NCBI RefSeq assembly: GCF_024679245.1
Contig: NC_090177.1
Coordinates: 51,910,223-51,974,222 of the forward strand
Length of the DNA stretch: 64,000 nt
Reading direction: 5' to 3'
Source of the DNA: Pseudorasbora parva
Lineage: Eukaryota; Chordata; Actinopteri; Cypriniformes; Gobionidae
Below, piece by piece: positions 40,123 to 51,502 of this stretch. The notes beneath the pieces were generated by a model, which ran no database searches, was not told the DNA's origin, and was given only the letters and a program-made list of their open reading frames with translations. The stretch's first letter is position 1, and the number at the start of each line of letters is the position of its first letter. Both the position numbers and the translations under genes were made by a program.

Positions 40123-41722
40123 AATTAAAGCTGCAAGCAGCATTTAACAGGGTTCAAGCCTTTAAGGCCTTTTAAGCACATAGGCATTAAAGACATTAAG
40201 TTTTATTTAGCAGGATTTTAAACACTAAAATAATAGATGGAAAAGTCCATTTACAGCCAATATAGGCATTTTACCATAGGAAATGCATGGTTTTTAAAGC
40301 TTTTTAACAGTTATAGCACCACCTATAGTCCGATCTTTGTAAAACTTTGCATGCTTCATCAGCATGGTATGCCACATATACCCAACAATTTTCGTGAAGT
40401 TTTGAGTTTTCCCTTAGGATTTATAGGCTTTTGAGTGTATTTTGCCACGCTTTTTTTCTAATTGGCCCTGTTATAGCCATCCAAATGCAAAAGTTCAACT
40501 TTTTTTCAATGAATATTTATCTAGAGAGTCTAGAGAATTGTCCTAGACTGGTTTGGTTCCGGTCGGGCAAAAAACCAGGGACTAGTTTGCAAAAGTAGGT
40601 TTTTAGCATAATTGCAAATATTTAATTAATGATTTGATTGACAGCAATGGTTCTAGAGGCAAAGTTGTTCAGCATAAGGAGATCTATCAAATGATATGCA
40701 TATTTTGCCAATGTGTGCAGCACCACGTGATTACAGCACCATAAAACTCGTTAGCGCCAACTAGTGGCCGATTTCTTTCAAAATTCTTACAGACCTCTAG
40801 GACCATGAGTCAAACATACCCACTGAGTTTCATTCCGATCGACCTCCATTAACCCTGTCTAATAGGTGCTCAAACTTCATTGGCCGGTGGCGGCCATGTT
40901 TTTTGAGATACGCCAATGTCCTCATACACATACATGGGGCCTTGGGCCAAGACACTGCATACCAATTTTCAGGTCAATCGGACTAGCAGTCGTGTGGTTA
41001 TAGCTATTTTCATGTTTTTTTCACATTATAGCGCCACCAAGTGGCCAATCGTCGCGATTTTGTTATCGTGACCTCAGATTGAGCCCATACACATGTTTAC
41101 CAAGTTTGGTGAAGATATCTCATTTTGTTCTTGAGTTATAGCCTTTTTAGTAAAATAGGCTCCGCCCTAAATGTACATTTCCACGCCCCTATTCATCCGT
41201 GAATCGAAATTTCAACTTTTTTTCAATGAATATTGATATTCAGACTACAGAAAACATTTTGGCACTGGTTTGGTTCTAATCGGTCAAAAAACCAGGGACT
41301 AGTTTGCAAAAGTAGGTTTTCAACAAAATTCAAAATGGTGGAAAAATTTCCCTACCGGAAATGAAATCGGAGATATACGTTTTGTTTGCCAAGGACTCAG
41401 CTTTCCAATGATATAAGACACTTGAGTGTGGACCAAACGGTTTAGGAGTTATGAGCCTTTTCACGCTTTTGGTTGCTGTAGCGCCACCTATTGGCCAATC
41501 GGGGTCATACCTCCTGAGGGTCTTCCCAGAGTGAGGACTACCATCTGACAAAGTTTCAACGCTCCAGCCCTTACGGTTTTGGCTGCACGATGCGTTTTAC
41601 CGGAGAATAATAATAATAAAAATCAGTACAATTACAATAGGGTTTCAGCACTTCGTGCTTGAACCCCTAAAAATCAGTACAATTACAATAGGGTTTCAGC
41701 ACTTCGTGCTTGAACCCCTAAT
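40123..41722 (+). mobile_element. Array unit 24 (A-D-s-B-C form) with two tails
   Basis: Left end has CATTTAACAGGGTTCAAGC, a change inside the GGGGTTCAAGC repeat. Two tails at 41618-41722. Confidence 0.85.
41618..41722 (+). repeat. Two tandem right-end tails
   Basis: Both of the ACAATTACAATAGGG subtype, fused as CCCCTAAAAATCAG, with intact hairpins. Confidence 0.87.
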
Positions 41723-43595
41723 TAAAGCTGCAAGCAGCATTTGAGCGGGGTTCAAGCATTTAAGGGCGTTTAAGCACTGAGGCATTAAAGACATTAAGTT
41801 TTATTTAGCAAGATTTTAAACACTGAAATAATAGATGGAAAAGTCCATTCACAGCCAATATAGGCAATTTACCATAGGAAATGCATGTTTTTTAAAGCTT
41901 TTTAACAGTTATAGCGCCACCTATAGTCCGATCTCTTTAAAACTTTGCATGCTTCATCAGCATGTCATGCCACATATACCCAACAATTTTCGTGAATTTT
42001 TGAGCTTCCCTTTTGGGTTAGCGCCAACTAGTGGCCGATTTCTTTCAAAATTCTTACAGACCTCTAGGACCATGAGTCAAACATGCCCACTGAGTTTCGT
42101 TCCAATCGACCTCCGTTAACCCCATCTAATAGGTGCTCAAAATTCATTGGCTGATGGCGGCCATGTTTTTTGAGATACACCAATGTCCTCATAGACTTAT
42201 ATAGTAACTTGGGCCAAGACACTGTATACCAATTTTCAGGTCAATCGGACTAGCGGTCGTTGTTTTTTTCACATTATAGCGCCACCAACTGGTCAAACGT
42301 CGCGATTTTTTTTATCGAGACCAAAAAATGAGCCCATATACATGTGTACCAAGTTTGGTGAAGATATCTCATTTCCTTCTTAAGTTATAGCCTTTTTAGT
42401 AAAATAGGCTCCGCCCACAACATTCTTTTTCCACCCCTTAGCAACCGTAAATCGAAATTTCAACTTTTTCTCAATGAATATTGATATTCAGACTACAGAG
42501 AACATTTTGGCACTGGTTTGGTTCCGATTGGGCAAAAAACCAGGGACTAGTTTGCAAAAGTAGGTTTTTAACATAATTGCAAATATTGAATTAATGATTT
42601 GACTGACAGCAATGGTTCTAGAGGCAAAGTTGTTCAGTATGAGGAGATCTATCACATGATATGCATATTTTGTGGATGGGTGCAACACCACGTGATTACA
42701 GAGCCATACAACACATTAGCGCCAACTAGTGGCCGATTTCTTTAAAAATCCTTACAGACCTCTAGGGCCATGAGTCAAACATGGCCATCAAGTTTTGTTC
42801 CGATCAGCCTCCGTTAACCTTGTCTTATAGGTGCTCAAATTTCATTGGCCGATAGCGGCCATATTTTTTGAGATACGCCGATGTTCTCATAGACATACAT
42901 GGGGCCTTGGACCAAGACACTGCTTTCCCATTTTCAAGTCAATAAGACTAACGGTCAGGTGGTTATACCCCTTTTTATGTTTTTTTCATGTTATAGCGCC
43001 ACCATGTGGCCAATCGTCGCGATATTTGTATCGTGACCAAGGACTGAGCCCATAAATATATGTACCAAGTTTGGTGATGATATCTCATTTCCTTCTTGAG
43101 TTATAGCCTTATTAGTAAAATAGGCTCCGCCCTGAACATCCATTTTGACGCCCTTTAGCAAACATGAATCGAAATTTCAACTTTTTTTCAATGAATATTG
43201 ATATTCAGTCTCCAGAGAACATTTCTGCACTGGTTTGGTTCCGATTGGTCAAAAAACCAGGGACTAGTTCGCAAAAGTAGATTTTCGACAAAATTCAAAA
43301 TGGCGGACAAATTTTCATGACGGAAATGAAATCGGAGATATACGTTTTGTTCGTCATGGTCTCAGCTTTCCAATGATATAAGACACTTGACCCTTAGGAC
43401 TAACGGTTTAGGAGTTATGAGCCCTTTCGCGCTTTTGGTTGCTATAGCGCCACCTATGGGCCAATCTGGCTCATAATTTGATAACCTCTCCTCGATTTTT
43501 GGACTACCTGTTGACAAAGTTTGAAGTCTCTAGCATTTACGGTTTGGTCTGCACGATCGCTTTTACGGCAGAAGAATAATCATAATAATAATAAT
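41720..43595 (+). mobile_element. Array unit 25 (A-B-s-B-C form)
   Basis: Close to units 3, 8 and 17. Module C reads GCGGACAAATTTTCATGAC. The terminal triplet run is interrupted (GAAGAATAATCATAATAAT). Confidence 0.86.
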
Positions 43596-45092
43596 AATTA
43601 AAGCTGCAAGCAGCATTTAGCGGGGTTCAAGCTTTTAAGGCCTTTTAAGCACATAGGCATTAAAGACATTAAGTTTTATTTAGCAAGATTTTAAACACTG
43701 AAATAATAGATGGAAAAGTCCATTTACAGCCAATATAGGCAATTTACCATAGGAAATGCATGGTTTTTAAAGCTTTTTGACAGTTATAGCGCCACCTATA
43801 GTCCGATCTCGTTAAAACTTTGCATGCTTCATCAGCATGTTATGCCACATGTACCCAACAATTTTCGTGAAGTTTTGAGTTTCCCCTTAGGATTTATAGG
43901 TTTTTGAGTGTATTTTGCCACGCCTCTTTTTTAAACGGCCCTAGTATAGCCATACAAATGTAAAAGTTCAATTTTTTTCCAATGATTATTGATCTAGAGA
44001 GTCCAGAGAATTATCCTAGACTAGTTTGGTTTCGATCGGGCAAAAAACCAGGGACTAGTTTGCAAAAGTAGGTTTTTAACATAATTACGAAAATTTAATT
44101 AATGATTTGATTGACAGCAACAGTTCTAGAGGCAAAGTTGTTCAGTATGAGGAGATCTATCATATGATATGCATATTTTGTGGATGGGTGCTACACCACG
44201 TGATAACAGAGCCATAAAACTCGTTAGCACCAACTAGTGGCCGATTTCTTTCAAAATTCTTACAGACCTCTAGGACCATGAGTCAAACATGTCCACTGAG
44301 TTTCATTCCGATCGGCCTCTGTTAACCCCGTCTAATAGGTGCTCGAATTCATTGGCCGATGGCGGCCATATTTTTTGAGATACACCAATGTCCTCATAGA
44401 CTTATATAGTAACTTGGGCCAAGACACTGCATACCAATTTTCAGGTCAATCGGACTAGTGGTCGTGTGGTTATAGCTATTTTCATGTTTTTTTCACATTA
44501 TAGCGCCACCAAGTGGTCAATCGTCGCGATTTTTTTACCGAGACCAGAAAATGAGCCCATACACATGTGGACCAAGTTTGGTGAAGATATCTCATTTCAT
44601 TTTTGAGTTATAGTCTTTTTAGTAAAATAGGCTCCGCCCTCAGCGTCCATTTTGATCCCCTTATCTTCCGTGAATCGAAATTTCAACTTTTTGTCAATGA
44701 ATGTACATATTCAGACTACAGACAACATTTTGGCACTGGTTTGGTTCTGATCGGTCAAAAAACCAGGGACTAGTTCGTAAAAGTAGGTTTTCAACAAAAT
44801 TCAAAATGGCGGAAAATTTTTAATGACGGAAATGAAATCGGAGATATACGTTTTATTTGCCAAGGTCTCAGCTTTCCAATGATATAAGACACTTGAGTGT
44901 GGACCAAACGGTTTAGGAGTTATTAGCCATTTTGCGCAATTGATTGCTATAGCGCCACCTATAGGCCAATCTGGCTCATAATTTGATAACCTTTCCTCGA
45001 TTTTTGTACTACCTATTGACAAAGTTTCAAGTTTCCAGCTCTTACGGTTTGGTCTGCACGATGCGTTTTTCGGCTGAATAATAATAATAATA
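43596..45092 (+). mobile_element. Array unit 26 (A-D-s-B-C form)
   Basis: Resembles unit 21. Ends in an AAT run that joins AACAAGACACTGCATACC, an internal part of module B, so the next unit lacks a left end. Confidence 0.85.
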
Positions 45093-45772
45093 ACAAGACA
45101 CTGCATACCAATTTTCAGGTCAATCGGACTAGCGGTCATGTGGTTATAGCTATTTTCATGTTTTTTTTCACATTATAGCGCCACCAAGTGGTCAATCGTC
45201 ACGATTTTTTTATCGAGACCAAAGAATGAGCCCATACACACATGTACCAAGTTTGGTGAAGATATCTCATTTCATTTTTGAGTTATAGTCTTTTTAGTAA
45301 AATAGGCTCCGCCCTGAGCGTCCATTTTGATCCCCTTATCTTTCGTGAATCGAAATTTTAACTTTTTCTCAATGAATGTTGATATACAGACTACAGGCAA
45401 CATTTTGGCACTGGTTTGGTTCCGATCGGTCTAAAAACCAGGGACTAGTTCGTAAAAGTAGGTTTTCAACAAAATTCAAAATGGCGGAAAATTTTTAATG
45501 ACGGAAATAAAATCGGAGATATACGTTTTGTTCGCCAAGGTCTCAGCTTTCCAATGATATAAGACACTTGAGAGTGGACCAAACGGTTTAGGAGTTATGA
45601 GCCATTTTGCGCAATTGATTGCTATAGCGCCACCTATGGGCCAATCTGGCTCATAATTTGATAACCTTTCCTCGATTTTTGTACTACCTATTGACAAAGT
45701 TTCAAGTTTCCAGCCCTTACGGTTTGGTCTGCACGATGCGTTTTTCGGCTGAATAATAATAATAATAATAAT
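45093..45772 (+). mobile_element. Array unit 27, 5'-truncated (partial B-C)
   Basis: Starts in module B at CAAGACACTGCATACC and runs through C and the AAT run. The same B position is where unit 11 resumes after its foreign fragment. Confidence 0.86.
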
Positions 45773-47535
45773 AATTAAAGCTGCGAGCAGCATTTAGCGG
45801 GGTTCAAGCCATTTAAGGTCTTTAAGCATTTGACACCTTTTGCATGAAAGGCTTTTAAGCACTGAAGGAATTTGAGAGATATCAGGTGAAATGAAGTGAT
45901 AAACTGACAAAATGTGATTTTAAATATTATAATAGTGACTTTATAAAGTCTAAATATGAATTGATCAGGAGAGTGCAGAGAATCATACTGCTGTGGTTTG
46001 GTTCCTATCAGGCAAAAAACCTAGGACTAGTTTGCAAAACGAGGTTTTTAACATAATTGTGAATATTTAAATAAAGATTTGATTGACAGTATTGGTTATA
46101 GAGGCAAAGTTGTTCAGTATGAGAAGATCTATCATAATATATGCGATTACAGAGATGGAAAATACAATTTACAAGCAATTCACCAGAGGGAATACATGGT
46201 TTTCAAAGCTTTTTAACACTTATAGCGCCCCCTATACTCCGATCTCCATAAAACTTTGCATGTGTCTTCAACATGTTATGCCACATATACCCAACAATTT
46301 TCGTGAAGTTTTGAGTTTCCCCTTAGGATTTATAGGCTTTTGAGTGTATTTTGCCACACCTCTTTTCTAAATGGCTCTGTTATAGCCATCCAAATGCAAG
46401 AAATCAACTTTTTTTTGATAATTATTGATCTAGAGAGTCCAGAGAATTGTCCTAGACTGGTTTGGTTCTGATTGGGCAAAAAACCAGGGACTAGTTCGCA
46501 AAAGTAGGTTTTTAACATTATTGCAAATATTTAACTAACGATTTAATTGCCAAAAATGGTTCTAGAGGCAAAGTTGTTCAGCATGAGGAGATCTATCATA
46601 TGATATGCATATTTTGCCGATGTGTGCAACACCACGTGATTGCAGAGCCATAAAACTCGTTAGCGCCAACTAGTGGCCGATTTCTTTCAAAATTCTTACA
46701 GACCTCTAGGACCATGAGTCAAACATGCCCACTGAGTTTCGTTTCGATCTACCTCCGTTAACCCTGTCTAATAGGTGCTCAAATTTCATTGGCCGATGGC
46801 GGCCATGTTTTTTAAGATACGCCAATGTTCTCATAGACAGACATGGTACCTTGGGCCAAGACACCGCTTACCAATTTTCAAGTCAATCGGACTAGCGGTC
46901 GCGTGGTTATAGCCCTTTTTGTGTTTTTTCCATGTTATAGCGCCACCAAGTGGCCAATCGTCGCGATTTTTTTATCGTGACCAAAGACTGAGCCCATAAA
47001 CATGTGTACCAAGTTTGGTGAATATATCTCATTTCTTGCTGGAGTTATAGCCTCTTTAGTAAAATAGGCTCCGCCTTAAATGTACATTTCCACGCCCCTT
47101 TTCGTTCATGATTCAAAATTTCAACTTTTTTTTGATAATTATTGATATTCAGACTAGACAGAACATTTTGGCACTGGTTTGGTTCCAATATGTCAAAAAA
47201 CCAGGGACTAGTTCGCAAAAGTAGGTTTTTGACAAAATTCAAAATGGCGGAAAAATTTTCATGACGGAAATGAAATCGGAGATATACGTTTTGTTCGCCA
47301 AGGTCTCAGCTTTCCAATGATATAAGACACTTGAGTGTGGACCAAACGGTTTAGGAGTTATGAGCCCTTTTGCGCAATTGATTGCTATAGCGCCACCTAT
47401 TGGCCAATCTGGCTCATAATTTGATAACCTTTCCTCGATTTTTGGACTACCTATTGACAAAGTTTCAAGTCTCTAGCCCTTACGGTTTGGTCTGCACGAT
47501 GAGTTTTACGGCAGAATAATAATAATAATAATAAT
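45773..47535 (+). mobile_element. Array unit 28, long form with internal deletion
   Basis: Left end GCTGC-GA-GCAGC and long-form start as in unit 22. At about 45961 AAATATGAATT joins GATCAGGAGAG, deleting roughly 1.35 kb compared with unit 22 (35772 to about 37125). Continues with a second, shorter internal gap near 46144, then A-like, D, s, B and C. Confidence 0.83.
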
Positions 47536-47973
47536 AATTAAAGCTGCGAGCAGCATTTAGCGGGGTTCAAGCCATTTAAGGTCTTTAAGCATTTGACACC
47601 TTTTGCATGAAAGGTTTTTAAGCACTGAATGAATTTGAGAGATATCAGGTGAAATGAAGTGATAAAATGGCAAAATGTGATTTTAAATATTATAATAGTG
47701 ACTTTATTAAGTCCAAATATGAATTATAGAACAATATTAATAAATAGTATGACAAAATTACTATTTTACTTTGCTAACAGGATTAACATGCTGCTAGGTG
47801 GTTGCTAGGTTGTTCTTGATGGTTGTTATGGTGTTGCTTGTCAGTTGTTAGTTGTCACAGATGGTTACTATAATGTTTATAGAGTTCTTACTATGTTCTT
47901 TGCCTGATTTAACACTTTACTAATCACTGCTAGCGTGTGTAGCATGTTGCAAATGCTGTTTGCTAGCATGACA

Positions 47974-48008
<35 letters not shown>

Positions 48009-48288
48009 TTGTTTTTGTGAATTGTGGGGACATTCCATAGGCGTAATGGTTTTTATACTGTACAAACCGTACTTTCTATCCCCTTACACTGCCCCTAAAC
48101 CTAAACCTACCCATCACAGGAAACATTCTGCATTTTTACTTTTTCAAAAAAACTCATCCTGTGTGATTTATAAGCATTTTGAAAAGTGGGGACATGGGGT
48201 AATGTCCTGATATGTCACCATTTTCTGTAATACCTATGTCATACACATGTTATTATACACATTTTTGTCCTGATATGTCACAAAAACA

Positions 48289-48329
<41 letters not shown>
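47974..48329 (+). mobile_element. 0.28-kb interspersed repeat between two (CA)n tracts
   Basis: Two CA runs (47974-48005 and 48290-48329) enclose about 285 bases that include TTGTGGGGACATTCCATAGG, CCTAAACCTACCCATCACAG and TCCTGATATGTCACAAAAAC. I recognise this as an abundant fish short repeat usually found next to CA microsatellites. Unit 22 has a single CA run here, so this is an insertion in unit 29 or a CA-mediated loss in unit 22. Confidence 0.75.
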
Positions 48330-48331
<2 letters not shown>

Positions 48332-48583
48332 CTGTTTTACATATGAATAAATTAAATAATGCTTATATAGATATTTGAAATAAATGATAGATAACAAATT
48401 GCTTAGTCATTGTTTTCCCCTTTAATTTCAGGTGTTATTTTATTTGTAATGTAATATTATTGTTAAAAAAAACACATCAAACTGGCAAACATTGAGAACA
48501 TTTTATTTGCAATATTATTTTAATGATTTTAAAACGTTTATTTATATGCTTTGTGAGCAGAATGAACCAATGAGTGGTCTTCT

Positions 48584-48598
48584 GCTGCCCTCTGGTGG
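48584..48598 (-). promoter_or_regulatory. CTCF-like motif
   Basis: Copy in unit 29 of the minus-strand site at 36301, unchanged in sequence. Confidence 0.5.
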
Positions 48599-48801
48599 TT
48601 TTGTAATTGTAATTGTAAGGAATATGTAATAGGCACATTTTTCATGTTAACTCATTTAAACTTTAATTTAGTTGCAGATATATTTGAAATAAATTATTTT
48701 GACAAAATGTGATTGTAAATGTTGTAAAAGTGACTTTACATTGTCTAAATAGGAATTATAGAACATGATCAGTAAATAGTATGACAAAATGACTATATGA
48801 G

Positions 48802-48816
48802 CCAGCAGGTGGCAGC
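48802..48816 (+). promoter_or_regulatory. CTCF-like motif
   Basis: Copy in unit 29 of the plus-strand site at 36519, unchanged in sequence. Confidence 0.5.
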
Positions 48817-49993
48817 AGAGCACCACTCATTTTCATTTTAAATGAGCACATTTTCCAAGTTAATGCAATCAAACATGCTTTTCTCACATGCACATATTGT
48901 TGAAGATACAGATATTTGAAATAAATGATAGGTAACAACTAGCTTATTCCAGGTTTTCCCATTTTAAAACATTTTCCGGCATTATTTTTATTGTAATATA
49001 ATAATTATTTGTGAAACATAAATCAAATGAGCAAATTAATTGGTAACACTGACAAAATATAATTTGAAATGCTATTATAATGTTTTTTAAAGTTTATGCT
49101 CAGTGGACAGAATGAACCAATGACTGGTCCTCTGCTGGCCTCCGGTGGCAATTTTAGGTAATATGCCATATACGCATTTGCACTGTCACCTTTTTTACTG
49201 TTATAGAGGCATCTAACGCCCGATCTCCATGAAAAGTTGCATGCTTCTTTAGAGTCACATGTTGCATTTGCCTACCTATTTTTGTGAAATTTTGATTTTT
49301 CTTTCAGGATTAATAGGCTTTTGAGCATGTTTTACCACACCTATTCTCCAAATGATCCTTTTATAGCTACCTAAAGTGTAAAGTTCAACATGTTTTTGAC
49401 AACTATTGATCAGGAGAGTCCAGAGAATCATACTGCTGTGGTTTGGTTCCGATCAGGCAAAAAACCAAGGACTAGTTTGCAAAACGAGGTTTTTAACATA
49501 GTTGTGAATATTTAAATAAAGATTTGATTGACAGTATTGGTTCTTGAGGCAAAGTTGTTCAGTATGAGAACATCTATCATAATATATGCATATTATGTGG
49601 CTGTTTTAACCCCACCTGATTACAGAGATGGAAAATACCATTTATAGCCAATACAGGCAATTCACCATAGGGAATACATGGTTTTCAAAGCTTTTTAACA
49701 CTTATAGCGCCACCTATACTCCGATCTCCATGAAACTTTGCATGCGTCTTCAACATGTTATGCCACATATACCCAACAATTTTCGTGAAGTTTTGAGTTT
49801 TCCCTTAGGATTTATAGGCTTTTGAGCGTATTTTGCCACGCCTCTTTTCTAAATGGCCCTGTTATAGCCATGCAAATGCAAAAAATCAACTTTTTTTTGA
49901 TAATTATTAATCTAGAGAGTCCAGAGAATTATCCTAGACTGGTTTGGTTCTGATTGGGCAAAAAACCAGGGACTTCGTGCTTGAACCCCTAAT

Positions 49994-50947
49994 AACAGAG
50001 GCGTAAAAGGGCCTAAAAAGGCTTATAAAAAAAAAACTATAGGGTCTCAGCGCCTGATTTTTGAGCTGCTGGTTACAAAAACTTTATCAAGCGTTCTGAC
50101 ATGGCCGGCAGAGAGGAACACGGTAGATTTTTGCATTTTCAGCTCATTTATCTTGGAAATGATTTTTATTTTTTATTTAAATTTTTTCCCTTTTAAACTG
50201 TAATACCTCTACCGACGGCCCGATCTCCATAAAAGTTTGCACGCTGCTTTACAATAATAGGGTGCACATGCTCAGCTAATTTGGTGAAGTTCTGCGCAGA
50301 ACAGACATTTTTTAGTCATTTAAATGTCATTTTGCATAGGATAATGTAGTTGACCTTTCTACCAGTTAAAGCGCCACCAAGAGGCCAGTTGCCACGTCCT
50401 TTTTCGGGTGACCACAGAATGAGCTCTTACATAGTTGTGCTGAGGCTGGTGAAAATATCTCGTTCCGTTGACGAGCTATAGCCAATTAAGTCAAAAGGGG
50501 CTCCTCCCACCTCAAACTTGGCGGCCCTTAGGAACCCTGAACCCAAATTTCCACTTTTTTTCAATGATTATTGACATTCAGACTCCAGAGAATCTGCCTG
50601 CACTGGTTTGGTCCCGGTTTGGCCAAAAACCAGGGACTAGTTCGCAAAAGTAGGTTTTTGGAAAAAGCCAAAATAGCCGGACATTTTCCCAGGTCACGAG
50701 CCAATCCGAGGCATGCGTCTGATCCGTCTCGAGCCAAGGATTCCAAGGATATAAGGCACTTGAGGCTACGGCCAACGGTCTAGGAGTTATGAGCAGTTTT
50801 GCGCAATTGATCGCTATAGCGCCACCTATGGGCCAATCTGGCGCATAATTTGATAACCTCTCCTCGATTTTTGTACTACCTATTGGGCAAGTTTCAGGTC
50901 TCTAGCCCTTATGGTTTGGTCTGCACGATGCGTTTTACGGCAGAATA
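49994..50947 (+). mobile_element. Diverged, GC-richer unit 30 (partial)
   Basis: Keeps the order of the element (AAAGCGCCACCAAGAGG, GGGGCTCCTCCCACC, CCAGGGACTAGTTCGC, GCTATAGCGCCACC, ACGATGCGTTTTACGGC) but is much more diverged and more GC-rich than units 1-29. The left end is missing because it starts right after the truncated tail at 49993. It looks like an older or separate subfamily. Confidence 0.78.
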
Positions 50948-51502
50948 ATAAACCGGCACAAATACAATAGGTTTTCAAGCACTTCGTGCTTGAACCCCTA
51001 AAAATCAATACAATTACAATAGGGTTTCAGCACTTCGTGCTTGAACCCCTAATAAAAATCGGTACAATTACAATAGGGTTTCAGCATTTCATGCTTGAAC
51101 CCCTAATAAAAATCAGTACAATTACAATAGGGTTTCAGCACTTCGTGCTTGAACCCCTAATAAAAATCAGTACAATTACAATAGGGTTTCAGCACTTCGT
51201 GCTTGAACCCCTAACCAGCACAAATACAATAGGTGTTCAGCACTTCGTGCTTGAACCCCTAATAATAAAAATCAGTACAAATACAATAGGTGTTCAGCAC
51301 TTATGTGCTTGAACCCCTAATAATAAAAATCAATACAATTACAATAGGGTTTCAGCACTTCGTGCTTGAACCCCTAATAATAATAAAAATCAATACAATT
51401 ACAATAGGTGTTCAGCATTTCATGCTTGAACCCCTAATAATAATAATAAAAATCAATACAATTACAATAGGGTTTCAGCACTTCAGGCTTGAACCCCTAA
51501 TA
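50948..51502 (+). repeat. Ten tandem right-end tails
   Basis: Ten tails of about 54-60 bp. The first has an extended 9-bp stem, TTCAAGCAC / GTGCTTGAA with loop TTC. The third and ninth carry AGCAT-TTC-ATGCT, a paired change that keeps the stem. The seventh has loop TTAT. The tenth reads AGCACTTCAGGCT with a weakened stem. Confidence 0.88.

Larger units (their letters stand above)
47536..49993 (+). mobile_element. Array unit 29, long form, copy of unit 22 cut short
   Basis: Matches unit 22 at offset 11956 up to the CA tract and 12283 after it. Ends abruptly where CCAGGGACT joins TCGTGCTTGAACCCCTAAT, which is the 3' half of the right-end hairpin. The remainder of s-B-C is absent. Confidence 0.84.

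Noticed and set aside
3852..42119. Plus-strand frames of 65-94 residues starting MEKSI in module A of many units
   Set aside because: They span non-coding landmarks such as the GCGCCAC core and hairpins, differ in ending between A-B and A-D units, and match no known family.
3379..47460. A minus-strand reading frame of about 73 residues (with WPIGGA and YHWKAE) present in module C of many units, up to 128 residues in some
   Set aside because: It recurs because the DNA recurs. It has no recognisable domain, no consistent start context, and lengths change with the AAT run. A test of synonymous against non-synonymous change over many copies could reopen it.
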